The position numbers and the translations under genes are program-made. Shown piece by piece: positions 1 through 6,435 of a DNA stretch of 8,261 bases (positions within the stretch are counted from its first letter, which is position 1; every line of letters begins with the position of its first letter). Under the pieces are notes generated by a model. It searched no databases and had not been told where the DNA came from. It was given only the letters and a program-made list of their open reading frames with translations. The stretch covers positions 1 through 8,261 of the forward strand of contig JAEZDX010000275.1 in NCBI GenBank assembly GCA_023417975.1, read 5' to 3'. The stretch is from Bacillota bacterium. GTDB taxonomy: Bacteria > Bacillota > Clostridia > Clostridiales > Clostridiaceae.

Positions 1-519
1 CCTATATGCCGCCAGGCATTTCTCCTTCAGGCCTCCTATTGGAAGCACTCTTCCAGTTAACGTAATTTCGCCAGTCATGGCTACATTATGCCGTACTTTT
101 CTCCCTGTTAAAGCAGAAACCATAGCAGTTATCATTGTTACCCCTGCAGAAGGTCCATCTTTAGATACTGCACCCTCAGGCACATGAATGTGTATATCCT
201 TATCTTTATAGAATTGAGGATTTATGTTTAATTGCTCAGCATGAGCTCTTACATAGCTATACCCTGCTCTGGCGGATTCTTTCATAACATCACCTAATTT
301 TCCAGTAAGCTCAAGCTTTCCGTTACCATCCATAATACTTACTTCAACCGGTAAAGTATCACCTCCGTATGCTGTCCATGCCATTCCTGTTACTACTCCA
401 ACTTTATCTTCCTTATCAGCTCTTTCATATGTAAATACAACTGGTCCTAGATACTTCTTTATGTGATTTACTGTAATGTTTACCGATTTCTTATCATTTT
501 CGAACATATCTGCAATTGA
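1..519 (-). pseudogene. lon: Lon protease C-terminal proteolytic domain, separated from its AAA+ part by an in-frame stop (runs off left edge)
   Basis: Reading on in the same frame past the TAA at 520-522 gives 173 codons without any stop up to the window edge. The translation is plainly the Lon serine-protease domain: the block VGVVTGMAW, then GGDTLPVEVS, GKLGDVMKES, HIHVPEGAVSKDGPSAG and MTGEITLTGRVLPIGGLKEK. Counting the stop as codon 553, the catalytic serine of DGPSAG is codon 677 (bases 148-150) and the catalytic lysine of GGLKEK is codon 720 (bases 19-21). The 43-residue spacing is the same as in E. coli Lon (S679/K722). About 50 further codons are expected beyond the edge. Nothing in this part looks decayed, so loss of function would be recent or the stop may not be real. 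The first in-frame ATG after the stop is at 505-507 and has no well-placed ribosome binding site. Domain identity is very sure; whether this piece is translated is unknown. Confidence 0.85.
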
Positions 520-2178
520 TTATCTTATAACTGCTCCTAGCTTTCTTTCCAAGTTTCTTACTCCGGATTCTAATGTATAACCCTCTATTATTAAAGCTAT
601 ACTTGAATCTGAAAATGATATTATATTTCCTTCAACACCGTGTTCCTTCAACTGCTTCGGTATTAAATGACGCTTTGCAATATGAAGTTTTTCATCATAG
701 GTGTACCCAGATACCTCAATTACTTCCATTCTGTCTAGCAGCGGCCTCGGTATAGTATCCAAAGCATTGGCAGTAGTAATAAACATTACATTTGACAGAT
801 TCATTTCCAATTCAAGATAATGATCTCTAAAAGTACTGTTTTGTTCAGCATCAAGCACTTCCAAAAGTGCATCTGCAGGATCACCTCTAAAATCGTTACT
901 CATCTTATCTATTTCATCCAACAGAAATAGCGGGTTTTTTGATTTTGCCTGCTTCATTCCATATATAATTCTTCCGGGAATGGCTCCCACATATGTCTTT
1001 CGATGCCCTCTGATTTCAGCCTCATCTCTTACTCCTCCAAGTGACATTCTTACAAAGTTTCTGTTCAGTGCATGTGCAACCGAGCGGGCAATTGAAGTTT
1101 TTCCAACTCCTGGAGGTCCAACGAGACACAAAATAGGTCCCTTTAATGATTTGCTCATCTTTTTAACAGAAAGATATTCAATTATTCTATCCTTCACATC
1201 TTCCAATCCAAAATGCTCATCTTCCAGTATTTCTCTTGCCTTTTTTATGTCATAGTTGTCTTTTGTTTCTGTATTCCAAGGAAGATCCAATATCCAATCA
1301 AGGTAAGTTCTTATAACATTCCCTTCGGCTGAATAACCTCCAGTATTTTTAAGCCTATCAAGCTCATACAAAGCCTTTTCTTTTACTTCCTTGGGCAGTT
1401 TAGCTTTGTTTATACGACTTTTATACTTATTTACTTCCTTTTGTTCCTCATCGTCCTCGCCTAATTCCTCTTGTATAGCCTTTATCTGTTCTCTAAGATA
1501 ATATTCTTTTTGAACTTTATCAATCTTATTCTTAACTTTTACACCGATTTTTTTCTCAAGCTTAAGAATTTCTATCTCATTTGTTACTATTATAAGTAAC
1601 TCTTCCAATCTTTTAGTTATGTCAAAAGCTTCTAAAAGTTCTTGCTTTTTATCCTGTTTTAGCATGAGATAAGATGCTACTATATCTGAAAGCCGTCCCG
1701 GACTCTCCAAATCATCTAATGTTATAAGTGTTTCACTTGGCATAGCCCCTGAAAGCTTAATATATTCCTCAAAAGCATCCTTTATCTTTCTTACTAATGC
1801 TTCACACCTATTATCTTCAATGCATTCAGATTCCTGAAGTACCTCCAGCCTTGCTGTAAAGAACGGCTCTACTTGGACATATTCCTCAATTCTCGCTCTA
1901 TTTTCACCTTCTACAAGTACCCTTACAGTGTCTCCCGGAAGCTTAAGAAGTTGTTTTATATTACATATAGTACCTACCTGAAAAATATCCTCGATTTCCG
2001 GTTCTTCAGTTTTGGCATCCTTTTGAGATACAAGAAATATTTTCTGGCCGTTAAGCATAGCCTCTTCTAATGCCTGTATGGACTTTTCTCTTCCTACATC
2101 AAAATGTAGAACCATGTATGGGAATATAGTAATTCCTCTCAGCGGAATTAGCGGAAGAACTTTTATTTCATCGTCCAT
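520..2178 (-). CDS. lon: ATP-dependent protease Lon (LonA), N-terminal and AAA+ domains only, ended by a premature TAA
   Basis: This is the front 552 residues of LonA, a cytosolic homohexameric AAA+ protease that unfolds and degrades damaged and regulatory proteins. The LON substrate-binding domain spans about residues 1-200 (it opens with VLPLIPLRGITIFP). It is followed by a charged helical linker to about 255 and the AAA+ module from about 300. Visible motifs are Walker A GPPGVGKT (354-361), the pore loop TYVGA (395-399), Walker B LFLLDE (417-422), sensor-1 N471, a likely arginine finger R483 and sensor-2 R541 in GVRNLER. Family members are about 770-810 residues long, so the protease domain is missing here; it follows in frame after the stop. 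The start is supported by GAGGGG six bases upstream of the ATG. A candidate promoter lies in the spacer to lonB. As written, the product could bind and hydrolyse ATP but could not cleave proteins. The gene may well be annotated as one interrupted gene covering 1-2178. Confidence 0.9.
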   Translation of the reverse strand: MDDEIKVLPLIPLRGITIFPYMVLHFDVGREKSIQALEEAMLNGQKIFLVSQKDAKTEEPEIEDIFQVGTICNIKQLLKLPGDTVRVLVEGENRARIEEYVQVEPFFTARLEVLQESECIEDNRCEALVRKIKDAFEEYIKLSGAMPSETLITLDDLESPGRLSDIVASYLMLKQDKKQELLEAFDITKRLEELLIIVTNEIEILKLEKKIGVKVKNKIDKVQKEYYLREQIKAIQEELGEDDEEQKEVNKYKSRINKAKLPKEVKEKALYELDRLKNTGGYSAEGNVIRTYLDWILDLPWNTETKDNYDIKKAREILEDEHFGLEDVKDRIIEYLSVKKMSKSLKGPILCLVGPPGVGKTSIARSVAHALNRNFVRMSLGGVRDEAEIRGHRKTYVGAIPGRIIYGMKQAKSKNPLFLLDEIDKMSNDFRGDPADALLEVLDAEQNSTFRDHYLELEMNLSNVMFITTANALDTIPRPLLDRMEVIEVSGYTYDEKLHIAKRHLIPKQLKEHGVEGNIISFSDSSIALIIEGYTLESGVRNLERKLGAVIR

Positions 2179-2224
2179 TATTCACCCCTCGCTTTCTTAT
2201 GTCAAAATTTCGAAGTATATATTA

Positions 2225-2253
2225 ATTTAATATTAATTTATCCTAATAGTCAA
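2225..2253 (-). promoter_or_regulatory. Candidate sigma-A promoter of lon
   Basis: Reading the minus strand, TTGACT (2253-2248) is followed after exactly 17 bases by TTAAAT (2230-2225), about 47 bases before the lon start codon. The -35 is a good match to TTGACA and the spacing is ideal, but the -10 is only a moderate match to TATAAT. The surroundings are very AT-rich, so chance matches are likely. Its place after the inverted repeat behind lonB fits lon being transcribed on its own. Confidence 0.4.
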
Positions 2254-2285
2254 TATGTAGCTTCATATTATTAGAACAGTAAATT

Positions 2286-2319
2286 AGCTTGCATTACTAT
2301 TGATTAGAATATGCAAGCT
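2286..2319 (-). terminator. Inverted repeat behind lonB, possible weak terminator
   Basis: AGCTTGCAT (2286-2294) pairs perfectly with ATGCAAGCT (2311-2319), giving a 9-bp stem with a 16-base loop in which CTA/TAG can pair further. It lies about 30 bases after the lonB stop, where a terminator is expected. In the lonB direction, however, the stem is followed by AATTTACTG and not by a U-run. The T-rich tail (TTTCTCTTATTT) is on the plus-strand side, where no gene ends. It may act as a weak or partly read-through terminator, or as an RNA-stabilising hairpin. Confidence 0.4.
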
Positions 2320-2347
2320 TTCTCTTATTTATTATATTAAATTGAAA

Positions 2348-4033
2348 TTACACTAAATTGTTTCCCCTTGCAGAAATAATGTCCATACTGCTTTCTTTTT
2401 CGATTCTTATTTGATTGCTTGTATCCGCATTCATAAATGCTAGGTTTATCACTTCGTCAATATGACTTACCGGTATAACAGTGACCCCTTCCAAGTCTTT
2501 GAAACTTTCTGCCCAATTTTCCTTTGGTATTATTATCTTTGAGGCGCCGGCTTTTCTTCCCGCATTTATTTTTGCAGTAATCCCTCCTACAGGTTTTACC
2601 TCGCCGTGCAGTGAGATTTCTCCGGTCATAGCTATTTCATTATTAACCGGAATATTCTTTAAAGCGCTGTATACTGCGCAGGTCATGCTGATACCTGCCG
2701 ATGGTCCATCTACCGGAACACCTCCGGGGAAGTTAATATGTATGTCATATTCATCACAGTTAAAATCAAATAGATTTTCAATAACCGTTATAACATTTTC
2801 TACTGAGCAATAGGCGTTACTTTTTCTTATAGCTTTCCTGTTCATTGAAGTTATTTCTTCTTCTTCCACTATGCCGGAAACTTTGACTCTGCCTTTCCTC
2901 ATTTTTGTTTTTTTAGCACTAGCTTCAATTTCCATTAATGCACCTATATTAGCTCCGTATACTGCCAATCCATTTACATATCCTACTCTAGGTTTTTCAC
3001 TTATACTTTGCTCAGGTCTTGGTGTGTATGCTCCATTTTCGATAACCCATTCCACATCTTCAGCTAAAATAGTATTTCTTCCTTCATTTAAAGCTGCACC
3101 GCCGGCAAGCTGAACCAGATTAACAGCTTCTCTTCCGTTACTGCAGTATCTTCCTACCATAGCCAGTGCTTTATCATCTATACCTGTTCCTACTTTTTCA
3201 ACTGCATTTTGCGCTACAATTTGAATCTCTTCCGGCTGAAGTGACTTGAAGAATATTTCTACACAGCGAGAACGTATTGCTGGTGAAATCTCTTCAGGGC
3301 TTCTTGTTGTAGCTCCAATCATTCTAAAGTCTGCAGGAAGTCCATTCTCAAATACTTCCCTTATATAAAGAGGCATGTTAGGATCTTCTGAACTGTAATA
3401 TGCACTATCCAAAAACACCTTTCTGTCCTCTAAAACCTTCAAAAGCTTATTTAGCTCTATTGGGTGAAGTTCTCCTATTTCATCGATAAATAAAATTCCG
3501 CCATGTGCCTTTGTTACAGCTCCAGGTTTTGGCTGCGGTATCCCTGCAATACCAAGTGCACCTGCACCTTGGTAAATAGGATCGTGTACCGATCCTATAA
3601 GCGGGTCTGCTATTCCTCTATCATCAAATCTTATTGTAGTTGCATCTATCTCAATAAACTTACATTCTCCTTTAAAAGGTGAACCACTTTTTTGTCTAGC
3701 ATACTCTAAAACCAATCTAGCAGCAGCCGTTTTTCCTACACCTGGAGGACCATAGATAATCACATGCTGTGGATTGGGACCGCATATGGCTGCCTTAAGA
3801 GCTTTTATTCCATCTTCTTGCCCTATTATCTCACTAAAGGTGCTTGGTCTGCTTTTTTCCGTCAATGGCTCTGTTAGCTTGATATTCCGCATCCTCCGCA
3901 ATTTTTCCATTTCTTTTCTGTTTTCCTTATCAATAACTATCTTGTTGGAACTCTGCCCCTTTAAAGCATTAAAAAAATAGAGGCCCATTACTACTGTGAA
4001 AAAAAACTGAACTATAATAAGTATATTTGTCAT
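2348..4033 (-). CDS. lonB: ATP-dependent protease LonB, membrane-anchored
   Basis: LonB is the shorter Lon-type protease of spore-forming Firmicutes. It lacks the LON N-domain and carries an N-terminal membrane segment. With the start at 4033 the product has 561 residues, near the usual 550. A hydrophobic segment covers about residues 4-22, followed by a basic, charged stretch. The AAA+ module shows GPNPQHVIIYG leading into Walker A GPPGVGKT (95-102), Walker B LFIDE (181-185), and the LonB signatures RGIADPLIGSVHDPIYQGAG and GIPQPKPGAVT. The protease domain has the catalytic serine S445 in DGPSAG and lysine K488, 43 residues later as in Lon. In Bacillus subtilis lonB is expressed in the forespore under sigma-F; I could not find a convincing promoter of that kind here. 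Strong terminators before it and a weak hairpin after it suggest its own transcript. A longer start at 4048 adds five residues. No damage is visible, so it could supply Lon-type proteolysis if the neighbouring lon is inactive (inference). Confidence 0.95.
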   Translation of the reverse strand: MTNILIIVQFFFTVVMGLYFFNALKGQSSNKIVIDKENRKEMEKLRRMRNIKLTEPLTEKSRPSTFSEIIGQEDGIKALKAAICGPNPQHVIIYGPPGVGKTAAARLVLEYARQKSGSPFKGECKFIEIDATTIRFDDRGIADPLIGSVHDPIYQGAGALGIAGIPQPKPGAVTKAHGGILFIDEIGELHPIELNKLLKVLEDRKVFLDSAYYSSEDPNMPLYIREVFENGLPADFRMIGATTRSPEEISPAIRSRCVEIFFKSLQPEEIQIVAQNAVEKVGTGIDDKALAMVGRYCSNGREAVNLVQLAGGAALNEGRNTILAEDVEWVIENGAYTPRPEQSISEKPRVGYVNGLAVYGANIGALMEIEASAKKTKMRKGRVKVSGIVEEEEITSMNRKAIRKSNAYCSVENVITVIENLFDFNCDEYDIHINFPGGVPVDGPSAGISMTCAVYSALKNIPVNNEIAMTGEISLHGEVKPVGGITAKINAGRKAGASKIIIPKENWAESFKDLEGVTVIPVSHIDEVINLAFMNADTSNQIRIEKESSMDIISARGNNLV

Positions 4034-4035
4034 AC

Positions 4036-4042
4036 CCTCCTT
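4036..4042 (-). promoter_or_regulatory. Ribosome binding site bearing on the lonB start
   Basis: A full AAGGAGG lies only two bases before the ATG at 4033-4031. The upstream ATG at 4048-4046 has only GAGG, also two bases away. Both spacings are shorter than usual. I chose 4033 because its ribosome binding site is much stronger and because the resulting N-terminus lines up closely with that of B. subtilis LonB, where the membrane helix starts just after the first few residues. Confidence 0.5.
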
Positions 4043-4048
4043 AAGCAT

Positions 4049-4229
4049 TCCCTCAAAAGTTATGCTTATTCTCCCTTCCTTTCTCTATTTTATAACTTAC
4101 TTTATGGTTCCAACTTATATATACTTAATGCTATACGAGCCCTGATACATGTTAGAGACCATCTTAAAAACAATATGTTAAATTGCACTTATACCTCTAT
4201 TATTTACCATAAACACTCATTATATTCTC
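4049..4229 (-). other. Spacer upstream of lonB, promoter not resolved
   Basis: These bases lie between the terminator of clpX and lonB. They are AT-rich and hold no credible open reading frame on either strand. A TATAAT occurs at 4224-4219, but no good -35 lies at the right distance, and several GTATA motifs near 4136 and 4123 have no convincing sigma-F-type -10 behind them. A purine-rich AGGAAGGGAG at 4080-4071 is too far from either lonB start to serve it. The lonB promoter must be here if the clpX terminator is efficient. Confidence 0.3.
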
Positions 4230-4268
4230 AAAAAAATAAAATGCATGCAACATTATGCCGCATGCATT
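4230..4268 (-). terminator. Intrinsic terminator of the clpP-clpX transcript
   Basis: On the minus strand AATGCATGC (4268-4260) pairs perfectly with GCATGCATT (4248-4240) across an 11-base loop, followed at once by TTATTTTTTT (4239-4230). It begins only a few bases after the clpX stop codon. The perfect 9-bp stem directly followed by a U-run is the classic rho-independent form. Confidence 0.85.
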
Positions 4269-4271
4269 AAT

Positions 4272-5561
4272 TTAAGCAGTTTCTATTCCTTTTCTGCTTT
4301 TAGACTTTTTTGATTTTATAGGCAGTCTTTTCTGACCCTCTGTTGATTCGATTTCCGGTCTCTTCGTTTCTAAAGTTTCCTTAGTTACGATTACCTTCGT
4401 AATTTCTTCATTGGAAGGAATGTCAAACATTATATCCTTCATTATATCCTCGATTATGGCTCTTAGCCCTCTTGCACCTGTATTGCGCTTTAAAGCTTCT
4501 TCCGCAATAGCAAGTAAAGCATCTTCATTGAAGTCCAGTTCTACATTATCCATCTCAAAAAGCTTCTTATACTGCTTTACCAGTGCATTCTTAGGCTCTC
4601 TAAGTATATTGATCAGAGCTTCTTTGTCTAATGCATCAAGGGTTACAACTATAGGAAGTCTTCCGACAAACTCAGGTATAAGACCAAACTTAAGCAAATC
4701 ACCTGGCATTACATCCTGCAGCAATTTCCCAATATCCTTCTCAGATTTCGACTGAATCTGTGCACCAAATCCCATAGAACTTACTCTAGTTCTCTTTTCA
4801 ATAATCTTATCAATACCATCAAATGCTCCACCGCATATAAAAAGTATATTTGTGGTATTAATCTGAATAAATTCTTGATGTGGGTGTTTTCTGCCGCCTT
4901 GAGGTGGAACTGATGCTATTGTGCCTTCCAGAATCTTTAGCAATGCCTGCTGTACACCTTCACCAGATACATCTCTAGTTATAGATGGATTTTCGGATTT
5001 TCTTGCTATTTTATCTATTTCGTCAATATAGATTATACCTTTTTCAGCTCTTTCTATATCATAATCTGCATTTTGTATAAGCTTTAGAAGAATATTTTCT
5101 ACATCTTCTCCAACATATCCGGCTTCTGTGAGTGTTGTAGCATCAGCAATGGCAAAAGGTACATTGAGGAACTTTGCCAACGTCTGCGCAAGTAGGGTTT
5201 TTCCTGAACCAGTAGGTCCTAAAAACAATATATTACTTTTTTGAAGTTCTACATCACTGTCACTGCTATTGCTGTTTATTCTCTTATAGTGGTTATACAC
5301 AGCTACAGATAAAGACTTTTTTGCGCCATCTTGACCTATTACATACTGATCGAGATAGCTTTTAATCTCAGCTGGTTTTGGCAGAGTGTTTACATCCAAT
5401 TGAATGTTATCTTCAAACTCGTCGGCGATAATTTCCGAACATAATTCTATACATTCATCACATATATAAACACCCGGTCCAGCAATAAGTCTCCTTACCT
5501 GGTCCTGATTTTTACCACAAAATGAACACTTCAGCTGTTTCTTATCATCATATTTTACCAT
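4272..5561 (-). CDS. clpX: ATP-dependent Clp protease ATP-binding subunit ClpX
   Basis: ClpX is the hexameric AAA+ unfoldase that recognises tagged substrates such as ssrA-marked proteins and feeds them into ClpP. The 429-residue product has the usual length. An N-terminal C4 zinc-binding domain uses C12, C15, C34 and C37. Then follow Walker A GPTGSGKT (115-122), the substrate-gripping pore loop GYVG (148-151), Walker B IIYIDE (176-181), the RKH loop (224-226), and the IGF-type ClpP-docking loop, here MGF (263-265). The sensor-2 motif GARGLR is at 362-367. The C-terminal tail is lysine- and serine-rich and poorly conserved in the family. The ATG is supported by GAGGTG about seven bases upstream. 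It starts 51 bases after clpP with no terminator or promoter visible between, so the two are very likely cotranscribed, and a strong terminator follows. No irregularities are seen. Confidence 0.97.
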   Translation of the reverse strand: MVKYDDKKQLKCSFCGKNQDQVRRLIAGPGVYICDECIELCSEIIADEFEDNIQLDVNTLPKPAEIKSYLDQYVIGQDGAKKSLSVAVYNHYKRINSNSSDSDVELQKSNILFLGPTGSGKTLLAQTLAKFLNVPFAIADATTLTEAGYVGEDVENILLKLIQNADYDIERAEKGIIYIDEIDKIARKSENPSITRDVSGEGVQQALLKILEGTIASVPPQGGRKHPHQEFIQINTTNILFICGGAFDGIDKIIEKRTRVSSMGFGAQIQSKSEKDIGKLLQDVMPGDLLKFGLIPEFVGRLPIVVTLDALDKEALINILREPKNALVKQYKKLFEMDNVELDFNEDALLAIAEEALKRNTGARGLRAIIEDIMKDIMFDIPSNEEITKVIVTKETLETKRPEIESTEGQKRLPIKSKKSKSRKGIETA

Positions 5562-5612
5562 TCAAACACCTCGCTAAGCGTTATATCCCAATAAAAAACT
5601 CTGTACTATATA

Positions 5613-6215
5613 CTATTTGCTTTCTCCCGATATATTATTCTTCGAGAGTACTTTGTCAATAAGTCCATATTCCTTAGCCTCATCTGAAGACATGAAATAA
5701 TCTCTTTCTACATCCTTTTTAACTTTATCTAGAGGCTGACCTGTTCTTTCACTTAAGATCTTGTTTAAGTTCTCTTTAAGTCTTAAGATTCTCTTCGCAT
5801 GTATATCGATATCAGTCGCCTGTCCTTGGAATCCACCAAGTGGTTGATGTATCATTATTTCGCTGTTAGGTAAGGCATATCTTTTTCCTGGTGCTCCTGC
5901 TGCCAGTAAAAAAGCTCCCATTGAAGCAGCCATTCCTATGCATATAGTACTTACATCAGGTTTAATATACTGCATTGTATCATAAATAGCCATGCCCGAA
6001 GTTATGGAACCTCCAGGACTATTTATGTATAAGTATATATCCTTATCAGGATCCTCGCTTTCCAGGAACAAAAGCTGAGCAACCACTAAACTTGCAGTCA
6101 CATCATTAACTTCATCACTTAACATTATTATTCTGTCTTTTAAAAGTCTGGAATAAATATCGTAGGATCTTTCACCTCTATTAGTCTGTTCTACTACAAC
6201 CGGTACTAAACTCAT
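5613..6215 (-). CDS. clpP: ATP-dependent Clp protease proteolytic subunit ClpP
   Basis: ClpP is the serine peptidase that forms two stacked heptameric rings enclosing the proteolytic chamber; it works with ClpX and, elsewhere, ClpC or ClpA. The 200-residue product is standard length. The catalytic triad is S98 in MAASMG, H123 in MIHQP and D172 in ERDYFMS, the same numbers as in B. subtilis ClpP. The N-terminus MSLVPVVVEQT is typical of the Firmicute protein and needs at most short processing. The handle region (GGFQGQATDIDIHAKRI) is intact. AGGAGG lies eight bases before the ATG. A terminator behind tig suggests clpP has its own promoter, and a perfect 12-bp palindrome lies 57-84 bases upstream of the start, where a regulator or RNA hairpin could act. 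It leads the clpP-clpX pair. Confidence 0.97.
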   Translation of the reverse strand: MSLVPVVVEQTNRGERSYDIYSRLLKDRIIMLSDEVNDVTASLVVAQLLFLESEDPDKDIYLYINSPGGSITSGMAIYDTMQYIKPDVSTICIGMAASMGAFLLAAGAPGKRYALPNSEIMIHQPLGGFQGQATDIDIHAKRILRLKENLNKILSERTGQPLDKVKKDVERDYFMSSDEAKEYGLIDKVLSKNNISGESK

Positions 6216-6271
6216 AAAATTCCCTCCTATTCTTAACCATAATAAACTATAAATTTTAACATATATATGAC

Positions 6272-6299
6272 CTATTATAGAAACTGATTTCTATAATAG
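6272..6299. repeat. Perfect 12-bp inverted repeat upstream of clpP
   Basis: CTATTATAGAAA (6272-6283) and TTTCTATAATAG (6288-6299) are perfect reverse complements separated by only CTGA. It lies 57 bases before the clpP start codon and next to a TATAAT at 6306-6301 on the minus strand; another TATAAT lies inside one arm (6279-6274). It is not followed by a U-run in the clpP direction, so it is not a normal terminator. It could be an operator for a dimeric repressor or a 5'-end hairpin in the mRNA. I do not recognise it as a CIRCE element or a CtsR box. Confidence 0.6.
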
Positions 6300-6300
6300 A

Positions 6301-6306
6301 ATTATA
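6301..6306 (-). promoter_or_regulatory. Possible -10 element of the clpP-clpX promoter
   Basis: A perfect TATAAT is read on the minus strand, directly before the palindrome at 6272-6299 and after the tig terminator. The -35 region at the matching distance (AGGTCA at 6329-6324) is a poor match, so the promoter would be weak or activator-dependent. If used, transcription would start inside the palindrome, placing it around +1. Confidence 0.35.
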
Positions 6307-6337
6307 TGCGTTATTCAGTTGTTTGACCTTAGATTTT

Positions 6338-6372
6338 GAAAATAATTGCCAGAATTACTCCTGGCAATTATT
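6338..6372 (-). terminator. Intrinsic terminator behind tig
   Basis: On the minus strand AATAATTGCCAG (6372-6361) pairs perfectly with CTGGCAATTATT (6352-6341) across an 8-base loop. This gives a 12-bp stem whose T-rich 3' side runs into TTC. It starts about 63 bases after the tig stop codon. The stem is strong; the U-run is short, so some read-through into clpP is possible. Confidence 0.75.
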
Positions 6373-6435
6373 CATGGACAAAATTGAGTAAATATAATTA
6401 CACTAATATCCAAAATATATTTCCAAATTCACCTG

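Noticed and set aside
520..522. Programmed frameshift or amino-acid recoding at the lon stop
   Set aside because: The frame is the same on both sides so no shift is needed, TAA is not used for selenocysteine or pyrrolysine, and no slippery site or clear stimulatory hairpin follows.
980..1255. Plus-strand open frames over lon, lonB and clpX (for example 980-1255, 2481-2813, 4411-4755)
   Set aside because: They lie wholly inside strongly conserved minus-strand genes and their translations resemble no protein family; they are shadow frames.
2201..2207. GTCAAA upstream of lon as a CtsR box
   Set aside because: Again a lone half-site on the plus strand without a second heptad.
4100..4136. Sigma-F promoter for lonB (GTATA near 4136 with GGAACCATAA near 4111)
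   Set aside because: The spacer is 20 bases, too long, and the -10 half misses key positions of the sigma-F consensus.
6321..6330. AGGTCAAA upstream of clpP as a CtsR operator
   Set aside because: Only one heptad matches; the second direct repeat required by the CtsR consensus (GGTCAAA-NAN-RGTCAAA) is absent at the required distance.
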